A stretch of DNA of 64,000 nt from Gaiellasilicea sp963730405 (GCA_963730405.1 CAVSRW010000014.1:1-64000); one strand, 5' to 3'. Shown: positions 37,698-46,698, counted from the stretch's first letter. Notes: generated from the sequence alone by a model not told the origin. Translations and numbers: made by a program.

Positions 37698-38102
37698 TTA
37701 CGTCGCCGCAAGTGCCTTGGCCTTGATGGCCTCGAACTCCGGCTCGGTGATGGTGCCGCTGTCGAGCAGCGCCTTGGCACGATCGATCTCCGCTGCGGCC
37801 CCGCCTCCGGATCCGGCAGCGGAGCGGACGTACTCGTCCATCTGCGACTGCTGCGCACGCGCTCGCTCCAGATTCCGCGCAGCCATGTCGTCCGAGTTGG
37901 CGATCAGGTAGGCGAAGACGCCGACGAACGGCAGAAAGAGCACGAAGATGAGCCAGAGCGTCTTCTTGGCCCCACTTGCGTCGCGCCGACGGAAGATGTC
38001 GGCGACGACGTGGAACAGGATCATGAACCAGCTCACCCATAGGAAGAAGACGAGCATTGTCCAGAGGACGTCGAGAAACGGATAGTCAGCTGCAAGAAGC
38101 AT
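37698..38102 (-). CDS. PLDc_N/SHOCT membrane protein
   Basis: 134 aa paralogue of 17878: two N-terminal spans (FLDVLWTMLVFFLWVSWF; LWLIFVLFLPFVGVFAYLI) and a SHOCT end (LLDSGTITEPEFEAIK). First gene of the minus-strand cluster 38102-36387. Two dyads lie upstream. Confidence 0.8.
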   Translation of the reverse strand: MLLAADYPFLDVLWTMLVFFLWVSWFMILFHVVADIFRRRDASGAKKTLWLIFVLFLPFVGVFAYLIANSDDMAARNLERARAQQSQMDEYVRSAAGSGGGAAAEIDRAKALLDSGTITEPEFEAIKAKALAAT

Positions 38103-38163
38103 GCGATCTCCTCGTTACGCGGAACGAATGTCACTAGCCTCGCGAGCGGCGCGAACCGTTGCA

Positions 38164-38180
38164 TCATACGCATCGGGTGA
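38164..38180. promoter_or_regulatory. 17-bp dyad TCATACGCATCGGGTGA
   Basis: Copy of TCAYNC-N5-GNRTGA 61 bp upstream of the minus-strand gene at 38102. Confidence 0.5.
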
Positions 38181-38221
38181 TATCCCGAGCCCCACCACTT
38201 TCGGCTTCGTAGCGCCCAAAA

Positions 38222-38238
38222 TCATCCGGATCGTGTGA
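38222..38238. promoter_or_regulatory. 17-bp dyad TCATCCGGATCGTGTGA
   Basis: Second copy in the same gap, 58 bp from the first and 65 bp before the plus-strand gene at 38304. One site for each divergent gene is the simplest reading. Confidence 0.5.
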
Positions 38239-38303
38239 TGACGCTGAGGGGCCCGCTCAGCGAGCGTCTCCGTGACTCACCAGGACCGGGAAGGGCCTTC
38301 CGC

Positions 38304-39287
38304 ATGCCGTCGAACGCCAAGCCGAACACGCTCGCGAGCCGGGGTGACGACCACCTCGACCGGGATGCCATGCGCTGGATCGACGGTGGGACCTTCGCGA
38401 TGGGCTCGGAGGACTTCTATCCGGAGGAGCGCCCGGTACACCACGTCTCGCTGGACGGCTTCTGGATCGACGAGCATCCCGTGACGGCCGCCGACTATCG
38501 CCGCTTCGTGCGCGCGACGGGCTACGTCACGGTGGCCGAGCGGCCGCTCGACCCGGACGAGTACCCGGACGCCGATCCCGAGCTGCTCGTGCCCGGCTCG
38601 CTCGTGTTCAGGAAGGCGACAGGACCCGTCGACCTCGGCGACTACCGCAACTGGTGGGAGTACCTCCCGGGGGCGTCCTGGAAGCGGCCGGGCGGGAAGG
38701 GGACGTCCGTCAACGGCCGCGACCGGCATCCGGTCGTCCACGTCGCCTACGAGGACGCGGAGGCGTACGCGACCTGGGTCGGCAAGGAACTGCCCTCCGA
38801 GGCGGAGTGGGAGTTCGCAGCCCGCGGCGGCCTCGACGGCGCCGTCTTCGCGTGGGGCGACGAGCACTTCCCCGGCGGCGAGGCTCGCGCGAACACGTGG
38901 CAGGGCGAGTTTCCCTGGCAGAACCTGAAGCTCGACGGCTACGAGGGCACGTCCCCGGTCGGGAGCTTCCCCCCGAACGGCTACGGCCTCTACGACATGA
39001 CCGGAAACGTCTGGGAGTGGACGTCCGACTGGTACGCGCCCGGGCATCCGGACGAGGTCGCGAGCCCGTGCTGCACGCCCCACAACCCTCGCGTCAGCTC
39101 GTCCGAGCAGAGCCACCTGTCCGGGCAGCCCGGCGAGCGGATCCCGCGCCGTGTGATCAAGGGCGGCTCCCACCTGTGCGCCCCGAACTACTGCCTCCGC
39201 TACCGGCCCGCGGCGCGACAGGCGCAGATGATCGATACCGGGATGGCGCATCTGGGGTTTCGCTGCATCCTGCACCGGGCCGCCTGA
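38304..39287 (+). CDS. formylglycine-generating enzyme (sulfatase-modifying factor)
   Basis: About 327 aa. RWIDGGTFAMGSEDFYPEE begins the FGE fold, DMTGNVWEWTSDWY is the conserved core and CAPNYCLRYRPAAR holds the catalytic pair Cys292/Cys297, so an active aerobic copper FGE is likely. It would convert Cys89 of the sulfatase at 31677. ATG at 38304 (after GAAGGG) is preferred over GTG/ATG inside the dyad. Overlaps the next gene by one base (ATGA). Confidence 0.9.
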   Translation: MPSNAKPNTLASRGDDHLDRDAMRWIDGGTFAMGSEDFYPEERPVHHVSLDGFWIDEHPVTAADYRRFVRATGYVTVAERPLDPDEYPDADPELLVPGSLVFRKATGPVDLGDYRNWWEYLPGASWKRPGGKGTSVNGRDRHPVVHVAYEDAEAYATWVGKELPSEAEWEFAARGGLDGAVFAWGDEHFPGGEARANTWQGEFPWQNLKLDGYEGTSPVGSFPPNGYGLYDMTGNVWEWTSDWYAPGHPDEVASPCCTPHNPRVSSSEQSHLSGQPGERIPRRVIKGGSHLCAPNYCLRYRPAARQAQMIDTGMAHLGFRCILHRAA

Positions 39288-39961
39288 TGGGCGCGGCGAT
39301 CGGCGAGATCCTGCCGCTCGCGGTCGGCGTCGCGATCAGCCCGCTGCCGATCATCGCTGTGACGCTGATGCTCGTCACTCCGCAGGCGTCGCGGAACGGC
39401 CCCGTCTTCGTGGTCGGGTGGCTACTCGGGCTCGCGGTCGTCGGAACCGTCGTCCTGGTCGCGGCGCCGGTCGACGCCAACGAGGGCGGGGAGCCCGACG
39501 CCTGGGTCGACTGGCTGAAGGTCGCGCTCGGCATGTTGCTCCTCCTCGTCGCGCTGCGCGGGTGGCGAGGCCGACCGCACGAGGGAGAGGAGGCTGCCAT
39601 GCCGTCCTGGCTCGGTGCCGTCGACCGCTTCACGGCGCCGAAGGCACTCGGAGCCGGCGCTGTCCTCGCCGCCGCGAACCCGAAGAACCTCCTGCTCGCT
39701 GTCGCCGCCGCCGCCGCGATCGCGCAGACCGGGATCCCGGGAGGAGAGCAGGCGGTCGCCTACGGCGTTTTTGCCCTCATCGGCACCCTCGGCGTCGCCG
39801 CGCCGGTCGTGCTCTTCTTCGCGCTCGGCGACCGGTCGCCGGTGCTGCTCGGCCGGCTGAAGGCGTGGCTCGCCGAGCACAACGCCGCGATCATGGCGGT
39901 GCTCTGCCTCGTCATCGCGGCGAAGCTGATCGGCGACGCGCTCCGCGGATTCGCCGGCTGA
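39287..39961 (+). CDS. GAP/Sap-family (LysE-like) membrane protein
   Basis: 224 aa with six spans. AISPLPIIAVTLMLVTPQA and FTAPKALGAGAVLAAANPKNL are typical of the GAP (SfLAP/Sap) family, LysE-superfamily exporters linked in mycobacteria to glycolipid transport. Coupled to the FGE stop and followed directly by SulP. Confidence 0.8.
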   Translation: MGAAIGEILPLAVGVAISPLPIIAVTLMLVTPQASRNGPVFVVGWLLGLAVVGTVVLVAAPVDANEGGEPDAWVDWLKVALGMLLLLVALRGWRGRPHEGEEAAMPSWLGAVDRFTAPKALGAGAVLAAANPKNLLLAVAAAAAIAQTGIPGGEQAVAYGVFALIGTLGVAAPVVLFFALGDRSPVLLGRLKAWLAEHNAAIMAVLCLVIAAKLIGDALRGFAG

Positions 39962-41695
39962 GTGAGCGACGAGACCGCCTACCCGGGCGAGTCGCCGTTC
40001 CGGCCGGCGCAGCAGCCGCCGCTCCTCGAGCGCACTGTCCCCGTGTCGCGCGACCTGCCCGACTACGGACCCGGCTCCGGCCGTCGCGATCTGCTGGCCG
40101 GCGTCACCGTCGCAGCGCTGGCGCTCCCGGCTGCCATGGCCTACGGCGAGCTCGCGGGGCTCTCTCCCGTGAACGGGCTGTATGCGCTCCTCCTGCCCAC
40201 GATCGTCTACGTGCTGCTCGGCAGCTCACGGCAGCTCGTGATCGGGCCGGAGGGTTCGCTGGCCGCCCTCGTCGGCGCGGCGGTCATCCCGCTCGCCGCG
40301 GCCGGAAGCGGTGAGGCCGTCGAGCTCGCCGGCGCACTGGCGCTGCTCGTGGCAGCCTGCTTCGTCGCCGCGCGCGTGCTCCGCCTCGGCTGGATCGCGG
40401 ACTACTTCTCCCGGCCGGTCCTGATCGGCTACCTGCACGGCGTCGCGATCGTGCTCGTGGTCTCCCAGCTCGGCAAGCTGCTCGGCGTCGACGTGGACGC
40501 GCGCAGGCCGCTGGGGCAGCTCGCCGAGGTCGTCGCGGAGCTCGGCGAGATCCAGGGCACGACGCTCCTCGTCGGCGCTCTCGCACTCGCCGTCCTGCTG
40601 CCGCTGCGCTTCGTGGCGCCGCGCCTCCCGGCCGCGCTGTTCGTCGTCGCCGGTGCGATCGCGGCTTCGTGGCTGCTCGACCTGCAGGAGCACGGCGTCG
40701 CGGTCGTCGGCTCCGTACCCGCGGGGCTCCCGAGTATCGACGTCCCGACCCCGCCGTTGGGCGACGTGATCACGCTGCTCCCCGCGGCAGTCGGCATCTT
40801 CCTGGTCGCGTTCGCGGACGAGATCCTCACCGCCCGTTCGTTCGCCGGGAAGCATCACCAGCACGTGCGGGCACCGCAGGAGCTCCTGGCCGTGGGGGCG
40901 GCCAATGCCGCCGCCGGGATCAGCCAGGGGATGGTCGTCGGCGCGAGCGGCTCGAGGACGGCGGTCAACGACTCGATGGGCGCGCGGACGCAGCTGGCCG
41001 GGCTCGCCGCCGTCGGCTCGATCGTCCTGATCCTGCTCTTCCTGACGGATCCGATCTCGTACCTGCCCTCGGCCGTGCTCGGCGCCGTGATCGTCTCGGC
41101 CGCGATCGGGCTGGTCGACCGACGCGCCTGGCGAACCCTCTGGAGCACGGACCGGGTCGAGGTGACGATCGCCGCCGTCACCGTGGGGGGCGTCGTCGTC
41201 GTCGGGGTCCTCGAGGCGCTCGTGTTCGCAGTCGGCCTCTCGATCGTCGACGTCGTCCGGCGCAGCGCGACGCCGCACGACGCCGTCCTCGGCTGGGTCG
41301 ACTCGCTCGGGCGCTACGGCGACGTCGCCGTGCATCCTTCGGCGCGCGTGACTCCCGGCGTCGTCGTCTACCGGCTCGACGACCGGCTCTTCTTCGCCAA
41401 TGCGAGCTACGTGAAGGGGCGAGTGCTGGAGGCAGTCCGCGGCGCGGCCGGCCCCGTCCGGTCCGTCGTCTTCGATGCCGAAGCGGTGACCCACGTCGAC
41501 GCGACCGGCCTCGCAGCGCTCGTCGACCTCCGGGACAGCCTGCACCGTTCCGACGTCACCTTCGCGCTCGCCCGAGCGAAGACGCCCCTGGTCGAACGCC
41601 TCGCCGAGAGCGGGTTCCTGGACGGTGGGACGGCGTCGTATCCCACCGTGCGCGCCGCGGTCGAAGCGATGAAGCCGACGCCGGCGCCGGACTAG
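39962..41695 (+). CDS. SulP family anion (sulfate) permease with STAS domain
   Basis: 577 aa. N-terminal LLAGVTVAALALPAAMAYGELAG and GPEGSLAALVGAAV form the SLC26/SulP signature; the C-terminal STAS domain (about 460-570) has VFDAEAVTHVDATGLAAL. Imports sulfate or another anion. GTG start abutting the preceding stop. With the sulfatase and its maturase this completes a release-and-uptake set. Confidence 0.9.
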   Translation: MSDETAYPGESPFRPAQQPPLLERTVPVSRDLPDYGPGSGRRDLLAGVTVAALALPAAMAYGELAGLSPVNGLYALLLPTIVYVLLGSSRQLVIGPEGSLAALVGAAVIPLAAAGSGEAVELAGALALLVAACFVAARVLRLGWIADYFSRPVLIGYLHGVAIVLVVSQLGKLLGVDVDARRPLGQLAEVVAELGEIQGTTLLVGALALAVLLPLRFVAPRLPAALFVVAGAIAASWLLDLQEHGVAVVGSVPAGLPSIDVPTPPLGDVITLLPAAVGIFLVAFADEILTARSFAGKHHQHVRAPQELLAVGAANAAAGISQGMVVGASGSRTAVNDSMGARTQLAGLAAVGSIVLILLFLTDPISYLPSAVLGAVIVSAAIGLVDRRAWRTLWSTDRVEVTIAAVTVGGVVVVGVLEALVFAVGLSIVDVVRRSATPHDAVLGWVDSLGRYGDVAVHPSARVTPGVVVYRLDDRLFFANASYVKGRVLEAVRGAAGPVRSVVFDAEAVTHVDATGLAALVDLRDSLHRSDVTFALARAKTPLVERLAESGFLDGGTASYPTVRAAVEAMKPTPAPD

Positions 41696-42162
41696 CGGGG
41701 ACGGTCGGCGAAGCGACGCTCGAGCGCATCGAGGCGCTCGAAGATCCGCTCGAGATGCTCCAGCTCGGCCTCGCGCGACTTCCGCGTGCCCTGCGCAACC
41801 AGGATCGAGACGACGACGCTCGTGATCAGCGGGATCAGGCTGAGGCCCGTCAGCATCAGGATCGCCCCGACGACCCGCCCCGGGCCGGTCTCCGGCACGA
41901 CATCGCCATACCCGACCGTCGACACGGTGACGACCGCCCACCAGAGCGCGTCGCCGAACGAGCCGATCGCCGGGTCGATGGCGTGGACGAGAACCGCTGC
42001 CGAGAGCGCGAGGATGGTCGCCACGCTCACGATCAAGGCCACGGCCTTGCGCAGCGTCAGCGAGACGAGCGCCTCGGTCACGCGCCGTTCGAGCTTCTCG
42101 TACATGCCGCAGAGGATGTTCGCCGCAACCGCGGACACCCCTCCGGCAACCCACGTGTTCAT
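41692..42162 (-). CDS. two-span potassium channel-like protein
   Basis: 156 aa. Span, pore loop with filter TVGYGD (residues 82-87), second span, then a C-terminal coiled coil (about 125-156). A KcsA-like tetrameric K+ channel. Its 3' end overlaps the SulP stop by 4 bases. A dyad-like sequence overlaps its start. Confidence 0.85.
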   Translation of the reverse strand: MNTWVAGGVSAVAANILCGMYEKLERRVTEALVSLTLRKAVALIVSVATILALSAAVLVHAIDPAIGSFGDALWWAVVTVSTVGYGDVVPETGPGRVVGAILMLTGLSLIPLITSVVVSILVAQGTRKSREAELEHLERIFERLDALERRFADRPR

Positions 42163-42175
42163 CCCAACGGGACGA
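42159..42175. promoter_or_regulatory. dyad-like TCATCCCAACGGGACGA
   Basis: Left arm and spacing fit TCAYNC-N5-GNRTGA, right arm has ACGA for RTGA. Overlaps the channel start codon, so either the site or that start is uncertain. Confidence 0.35.
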
Positions 42176-42233
42176 TGGCGGTCGGAGGCGCGGCTGGTTG
42201 AGTGGACGGCGTCACCGAGCTGGGAGGAACGGC

Positions 42234-42680
42234 ATGACGTCGCAGGACATGCGGGCCGACGCCGACCGCGCGGGTCACACAGGCGCCACCGGCTACAGCG
42301 ACATCCCCGGGACGGGTCTCGTCGGCTTCGCCGCGCTGATGCTCGCCCTCGCGGGTGCCTGGAACGTGATCGAGGGCATGCTCGCGATCGGCGACTCCAG
42401 GGTCTACGTGGCGGACACGACCTTCGTCTTCAGCGACCTGAACACGTGGGGCTGGATCATGCTGCTGCTCGGCACCGGCCAGCTCCTCGCCTCGTTCGCC
42501 CTCCTTGCGGGCAGCGAGCTTGGGCGCTGGTTCGGGATCGCCGTGGCGTTCCTGAACGCGCTCGGCCAGATGTTCTTCCTGACGGCCTATCCGCTCTGGG
42601 CGGTGACGATGCTCGCGGTCGACATCGTGATCATCTACGCCCTCGCGATGTACGGCGGGAAGCGGCTGCGCACCGAATGA
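42234..42680 (+). CDS. four-span membrane protein
   Basis: 148 aa, paralogue of 25863: a 30-residue soluble N-terminus, then four spans including LNTWGWIMLLLGTGQLL and AYPLWAVTMLAVDIVIIYA. GGGAGGAACGGC precedes the ATG at 42234. Function unknown. Confidence 0.72.
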   Translation: MTSQDMRADADRAGHTGATGYSDIPGTGLVGFAALMLALAGAWNVIEGMLAIGDSRVYVADTTFVFSDLNTWGWIMLLLGTGQLLASFALLAGSELGRWFGIAVAFLNALGQMFFLTAYPLWAVTMLAVDIVIIYALAMYGGKRLRTE

Positions 42681-42791
42681 GCGCGCTGTGGCTCGCCCGG
42701 TACCTCGTCCGTCACGGTCTGCGTCACGTCCGCTGAGCCCGCGCAGGGCTCGGAGACGCCGCCGGCCGGCGAGGTCGCGGCCGGCGTCGCC

Positions 42792-43775
42792 GTGACGGCG
42801 CTCCGACTGGGGGCAGGCGTCGGGCGGATCGTGCTCCTGCCCGGGCGCGTGCTTGTCCGCTCGCCGCTCGTCCGGCCGGTCATGCGGGGGCGGGCGGAAG
42901 TGCTCGCGGCCGCGGGCCGAGACGTCGGTCTGCGCGGCCGGCAGCGGCTGGAGGACGCCGCGGTCGAGATCGCCGCCGCGCCGGAGATGTCGAGGACGCT
43001 CGACCGCGCGCTCACGGAGGCGATGTCCGACGACGCGATCGACGCCCTCGCGCGGCGGCTACTCGACAGCCCCGCGTTCGAGCGCGTCATCCGTGACGCG
43101 GCCGGGAGCGCGCTCGCGCGGGAGCTCGTCGACGACGCGATCCGAAGCCCCGAGCTGCAGCGGGCGCTCGAGCAGGCGATCTCCGGGCCGGTGCGCGGGG
43201 CGCTCGCGCACCAGACGAAGACGCTCTGGAGCGAGGTCGCGGGGCGCCTCGCCGACGGTGTCGCGCGGGCGGACGACACGCTCGAGCGCGGCGTTCGCGG
43301 CGCGCTGGGGCGACGGCCGCGCGCGGCCGAGGCGGGTGCGCCGCGTTTCGGAGGGCTCGCTTCGAGGGGCGTGGCCGGCCTCCTGGATCTGGCGCTCGCG
43401 AACGGAATCGTGCTCGGGCTCGGCGCGCTCGCCGGCGCACTGGGGTGGCTCCTCGGAGTGTCGCTGCCGGGCCTCGTCGTCGCAGTGCTCGCCGGAGCGG
43501 GCTGGCTGATCTTCCTGGCAGGGTACGCCGTGCTCTTCTGGTCGACGGCCGGGCAGACTCCCGGGATGCGCGTGACCCGGCTGCGACTCGAAGGGCCCGA
43601 CGGCCGCCCGCCGCGGGTCGGGCGCTCGCTGCTGCGCTTCGCCGCCACGGTGGTCGCGCTGGCCCCGTTCGGCGTCGGACTCGTGCCGGTGCTCTTCGAC
43701 CGGCGCAGGCGGGCTCTCCAGGACCTCGCCGCACGGACTGTCGTGATGCGCGAAGAGCGCCTGCCCGCGGCCTGA
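42792..43775 (+). CDS. RDD family membrane protein with long helical N-terminus
   Basis: 327 aa. The C-terminal half (about 180-315) is an RDD domain: ASRGVAGLLDLALANGIVL, WSTAGQTPGMRVTRLRL, RSLLRFAATVVALAPFGVG. The first 170 residues are helical and Arg-rich. RDD proteins are membrane proteins, some linked to ion tolerance. GTG at 42792 could be later than the true start. Confidence 0.75.
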   Translation: MTALRLGAGVGRIVLLPGRVLVRSPLVRPVMRGRAEVLAAAGRDVGLRGRQRLEDAAVEIAAAPEMSRTLDRALTEAMSDDAIDALARRLLDSPAFERVIRDAAGSALARELVDDAIRSPELQRALEQAISGPVRGALAHQTKTLWSEVAGRLADGVARADDTLERGVRGALGRRPRAAEAGAPRFGGLASRGVAGLLDLALANGIVLGLGALAGALGWLLGVSLPGLVVAVLAGAGWLIFLAGYAVLFWSTAGQTPGMRVTRLRLEGPDGRPPRVGRSLLRFAATVVALAPFGVGLVPVLFDRRRRALQDLAARTVVMREERLPAA

Positions 43776-43777
43776 CC

Positions 43778-44839
43778 ATGCGCCGGTACCTGCTCCCAGC
43801 CGTCGGGCTCGCGGTCGTCGCCGCGACGTTTTTCTGGTTCCTGCCCAAGGTCGCCGACTACCGCGACGTCTGGGCCGTCCTGCAGGAGCTGACGTGGCCG
43901 TGGGCGCTCGCCCTCCTCGCCGCGAGCGCCGTCAATCTCGTCACGTTCGCGCCGCCCTGGCAGGTGGCGCTGCCCGGCCTGCGCTTCTGGCGGGCGCTCG
44001 AGGTGACGCAGGCGTCCACCGCCCTCTCGATCGTCGTCCCTGGAGGCGCAGCCGCCGGGGCAGGCGTCGCGTGGGCGATGCTGCGCGGCTGGGCCTTTCC
44101 GCGGCGCGAGATCACGCGCGCGATCGCGCTCGTCAGCCTCTGGAACCAGTTCCTCAACCTCTTCTACCCCGTCGTCGCGCTGGCTCTGCTGACGGCGGTC
44201 GGCGAGGACACCGCGCTGCTGACGACGTCGGCGTTCGTGGGGATCGTGATCCTCGTCGTCGTCCTCACCGGGTTCGCGCTTGCGCTCGTGAACGAGCGGC
44301 TCGCCCACGAGGTCGGCGAACAGGCCGCGCGGGTCGCGAACTGGGCGCGTGGAAAGCTCAACAAAGGCCCGGTCACATGGGGCGGCCCGAGCTTCGAGCG
44401 CTTCCGCCTCAGTGCCGGCGACCTGCTCAAACGCCGTTGGCACGTCCTGACGCTCGTGTCGCTCATCGGGAGCCTGAGCGTCTTCGTCGTCCTGCTCGTG
44501 GCACTGCGCGCACTCGGCGTTCCTGCGTCCGAGGTCACGGCGACCGAGGCGTTCGCGGCCTGGGCGCTGATGCGCCTGCTCGCCTCGGTGCCGATCACGC
44601 CCGGCGGGCTGGGCGTGGTGGAGGTCGGGCTGACCACCGCGCTCGTCGCGTTCGGGGGGAACAACGCGGGCGTCGTCGCGGCGGTGCTCGTCTTCCGCGT
44701 CCTGACGATGGTCCCGTCGATCGCCTATGGCCTCGTGGCGGCGGCGACGTGGCGGCGGCACCGGCCGCCGGCCGCGCTCGAGCCGGTGGAGCTCGGGGAG
44801 ACGCCGGCCGCCGGCGGCGACGGCATCAGGCCGGCGTGA
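43778..44839 (+). CDS. lysylphosphatidylglycerol synthase TM-domain protein
   Basis: 353 aa, about eight spans. PGGAAAGAGVAWAML and the late VPITPGGLGVVEVGLTTAL are the MprF-flippase-like signature. Synthase domain absent. Starts 2 bases after the RDD gene and overlaps YihY by 4 bases, giving a three-gene operon. Confidence 0.82.
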   Translation: MRRYLLPAVGLAVVAATFFWFLPKVADYRDVWAVLQELTWPWALALLAASAVNLVTFAPPWQVALPGLRFWRALEVTQASTALSIVVPGGAAAGAGVAWAMLRGWAFPRREITRAIALVSLWNQFLNLFYPVVALALLTAVGEDTALLTTSAFVGIVILVVVLTGFALALVNERLAHEVGEQAARVANWARGKLNKGPVTWGGPSFERFRLSAGDLLKRRWHVLTLVSLIGSLSVFVVLLVALRALGVPASEVTATEAFAAWALMRLLASVPITPGGLGVVEVGLTTALVAFGGNNAGVVAAVLVFRVLTMVPSIAYGLVAAATWRRHRPPAALEPVELGETPAAGGDGIRPA

Positions 44840-45771
44840 CCGCCAACAGCTCGGGCCGTGTCGCCGGCGCACGGGCCCGCGCCGAGCACGCGGTTGCCCG
44901 CGTGTCGCAGCACGTGCCCTGGAAGGACGTGATCGTCCGCGCGCTCGAGCGCGAGCGCTTCGCTGCGGCCGGCCTGCTCGCCGGCGGGCTGGCGTACCGC
45001 CTCTTCTTCTGGCTCGTGCCCTTCGGCCTCGTCGCCGCCGCCCTGCTCAGCTTCTGGGTCGAAGCGGACCCGGCGGGGCTCGAGCACGCGGCGGAGGACT
45101 TTGGCCTCAGCGGAGCTGCGGCCGATGCAGCCACCGAGGCGATCGAGCAGGACGCTCACTCCCGCTGGTACTTCCTCGCCGCCGGGGTGGTCCTGCTCGC
45201 CTGGTTCGGCGCGGGGGCCGTCCGGGCGCTCTCCGTCGCCCATGCCGTCGCGTGGCGGCTCGTGCCGCCGAAGGTGCGACGCCCGTATCGGGCCGGCTGG
45301 GTCTTCACCGGCACGATGGTCGCCCTGGTCCTCGTCTCCTCCGGCACCGCATTCGTGCGCGAGTGGGCGGCAGGGCCAGGCCTCGGGCTCACGCTCGGGC
45401 TGCTCGTTCTCTTCGCAGGCGTGCACATCTGGGGCTCCACACTCCTGCCGAGCCGCGCCACGCATTGGCGCGACTTCGTTCCCGGCGCAGTCCTCGCTGC
45501 GCTCGGGGCGCAGGCCATCCACCTGGTCGCCGTCCTCTACCTGGCTCCCAAGCTCGGCCGCTCGTCGGCCCTCTACGGGACGCTCGGCGCCGCGACCGTC
45601 GTGCTGCTCTGGCTCTACCTGCTCGCGCGGCTTCTTGTGGGTGCAGCCTTCTTGAACGCGGCGCTCTGGGAACGGCGGCACGGCCGTTCATCCCATCCGG
45701 ATGACGTGCCGTTCGACGCTTGGAGGGACGATTCCGGCAGCCGGCCGGCGAGAGATACCGGAGCGTCGTAG
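44836..45771 (+). CDS. YihY/BrkB-family membrane protein
   Basis: 311 aa with six spans. RFAAAGLLAGGLAYRLFFWLVP and the C-terminal YGTLGAATVVLLWLYLLARLL are the YihY/UPF0761 signature. GTG inside the upstream stop. The C-terminal tail encodes one dyad copy (45688-45704) ahead of the next gene. Confidence 0.82.
   Translation: MTANSSGRVAGARARAEHAVARVSQHVPWKDVIVRALERERFAAAGLLAGGLAYRLFFWLVPFGLVAAALLSFWVEADPAGLEHAAEDFGLSGAAADAATEAIEQDAHSRWYFLAAGVVLLAWFGAGAVRALSVAHAVAWRLVPPKVRRPYRAGWVFTGTMVALVLVSSGTAFVREWAAGPGLGLTLGLLVLFAGVHIWGSTLLPSRATHWRDFVPGAVLAALGAQAIHLVAVLYLAPKLGRSSALYGTLGAATVVLLWLYLLARLLVGAAFLNAALWERRHGRSSHPDDVPFDAWRDDSGSRPARDTGAS
45688..45704. promoter_or_regulatory. 17-bp dyad TCATCCCATCCGGATGA
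   Basis: Perfect arms TCATCC/GGATGA within the 3' end of YihY, 81 bp before the small membrane gene at 45786. Confidence 0.45.
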
Positions 45772-45785
45772 TCGAAAGGAGCACG

Positions 45786-45995
45786 ATGGAGCTCGGAACG
45801 CGGTTCTGGTTCGGCATCGTGGGGCTGGCGGTCGGCATCGCGGTCGCCGCGTACCTGATCTTCGCCCTGATCGGCTACGCGTGGTACGCGTGGGGACTCT
45901 TCGGGATGCTGCTCTTCTTCAGCGTGATCCTGATCGTCTTCGCCTACGTGTGGGACCGGCGCGAGGCTGCCCGCCGCAGACGCGCGGCCTCGTAG
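45786..45995 (+). CDS. two-span small membrane protein
   Basis: 69 aa: two spans (FGIVGLAVGIAVAAYLIFALI; YAWGLFGMLLFFSVILIVFAYVW) and a basic tail RREAARRRRAA. AAAGGAG precedes the ATG at 45786. Family not recognised. Confidence 0.65.
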   Translation: MELGTRFWFGIVGLAVGIAVAAYLIFALIGYAWYAWGLFGMLLFFSVILIVFAYVWDRREAARRRRAAS

Positions 45996-46088
45996 TCCAC
46001 GCGACGCCGACTCCCCGATTCCGCTCCCCCGCGATGAGTTCGCCGCGACGCTGACGTCTACACCGCGACAGCGACAGGAGGTGCAGAC

Positions 46089-46637
46089 GTGGGAGAGATA
46101 CACGTACACGAGTTCATGAGCCTCGACGGTGTGATCGATGCGCCGACGTGGACGTTCGACTACGGGTTCCACCCCCGGATGGGAGAGGCGATCGGCGCGG
46201 TCACCGGCCGCAGCAAGGGCATCCTGCTCGGGCGGACGACCTACGAGATGTTCGAGCCGGCCTGGTCGACGCGGACGGTCGAGGAGGACCCCGGCGCGCC
46301 CTTCTTCAACGACACGACGAAGTACGTCGTCTCGAGCACGCTGACCGACGGGACGTGGCGGAACTCGGAGGTGATCGGGCCCTACGACCCCGAGGCGATC
46401 CGCCGCCTCAAGGCCAGCGTCGACGGCGACATCTACGTCAGCGGCAGCATCATGCTCGTGCACGCAATGCTCGAGGACGGACTGATCGACGGGCTGCATC
46501 TGTTCGTCTACCCGCTCACGCGCGGGTCCGGGCCGCGGCTCTTCCCGGACGGCGCGCCGCCGAAGACCTTCTCGCTCGAGGCCTGCGAGTCGTATGAGAA
46601 CGGCGTCGTCTACCTGAACTACCGGCCGAGCGCGTAG
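46089..46637 (+). CDS. dihydrofolate reductase-like (RibD C-terminal domain) protein
   Basis: 182 aa. FMSLDGVIDAPTW, GRTTYEMFEPAW and DIYVSGSIMLVHAML mark the family. GTG start after AGGAGG. Shorter than the member at 354, close to the family norm. Substrate unknown. Confidence 0.85.
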   Translation: MGEIHVHEFMSLDGVIDAPTWTFDYGFHPRMGEAIGAVTGRSKGILLGRTTYEMFEPAWSTRTVEEDPGAPFFNDTTKYVVSSTLTDGTWRNSEVIGPYDPEAIRRLKASVDGDIYVSGSIMLVHAMLEDGLIDGLHLFVYPLTRGSGPRLFPDGAPPKTFSLEACESYENGVVYLNYRPSA

Positions 46638-46654
46638 CGCCCGGCCGGTAGCCC

Positions 46655-46678
46655 GGCGACGGCGCTCCGGCCGTCGCC
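46655..46678. terminator. GC hairpin between convergent genes
   Basis: Nine-base stem GGCGACGGC/GCCGTCGCC with a short loop, followed by CTTT on the plus strand. Between the convergent genes ending at 46637 and 46699. Confidence 0.5.
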
Positions 46679-46698
46679 CTTTGGGTCGACGCTCGAGC

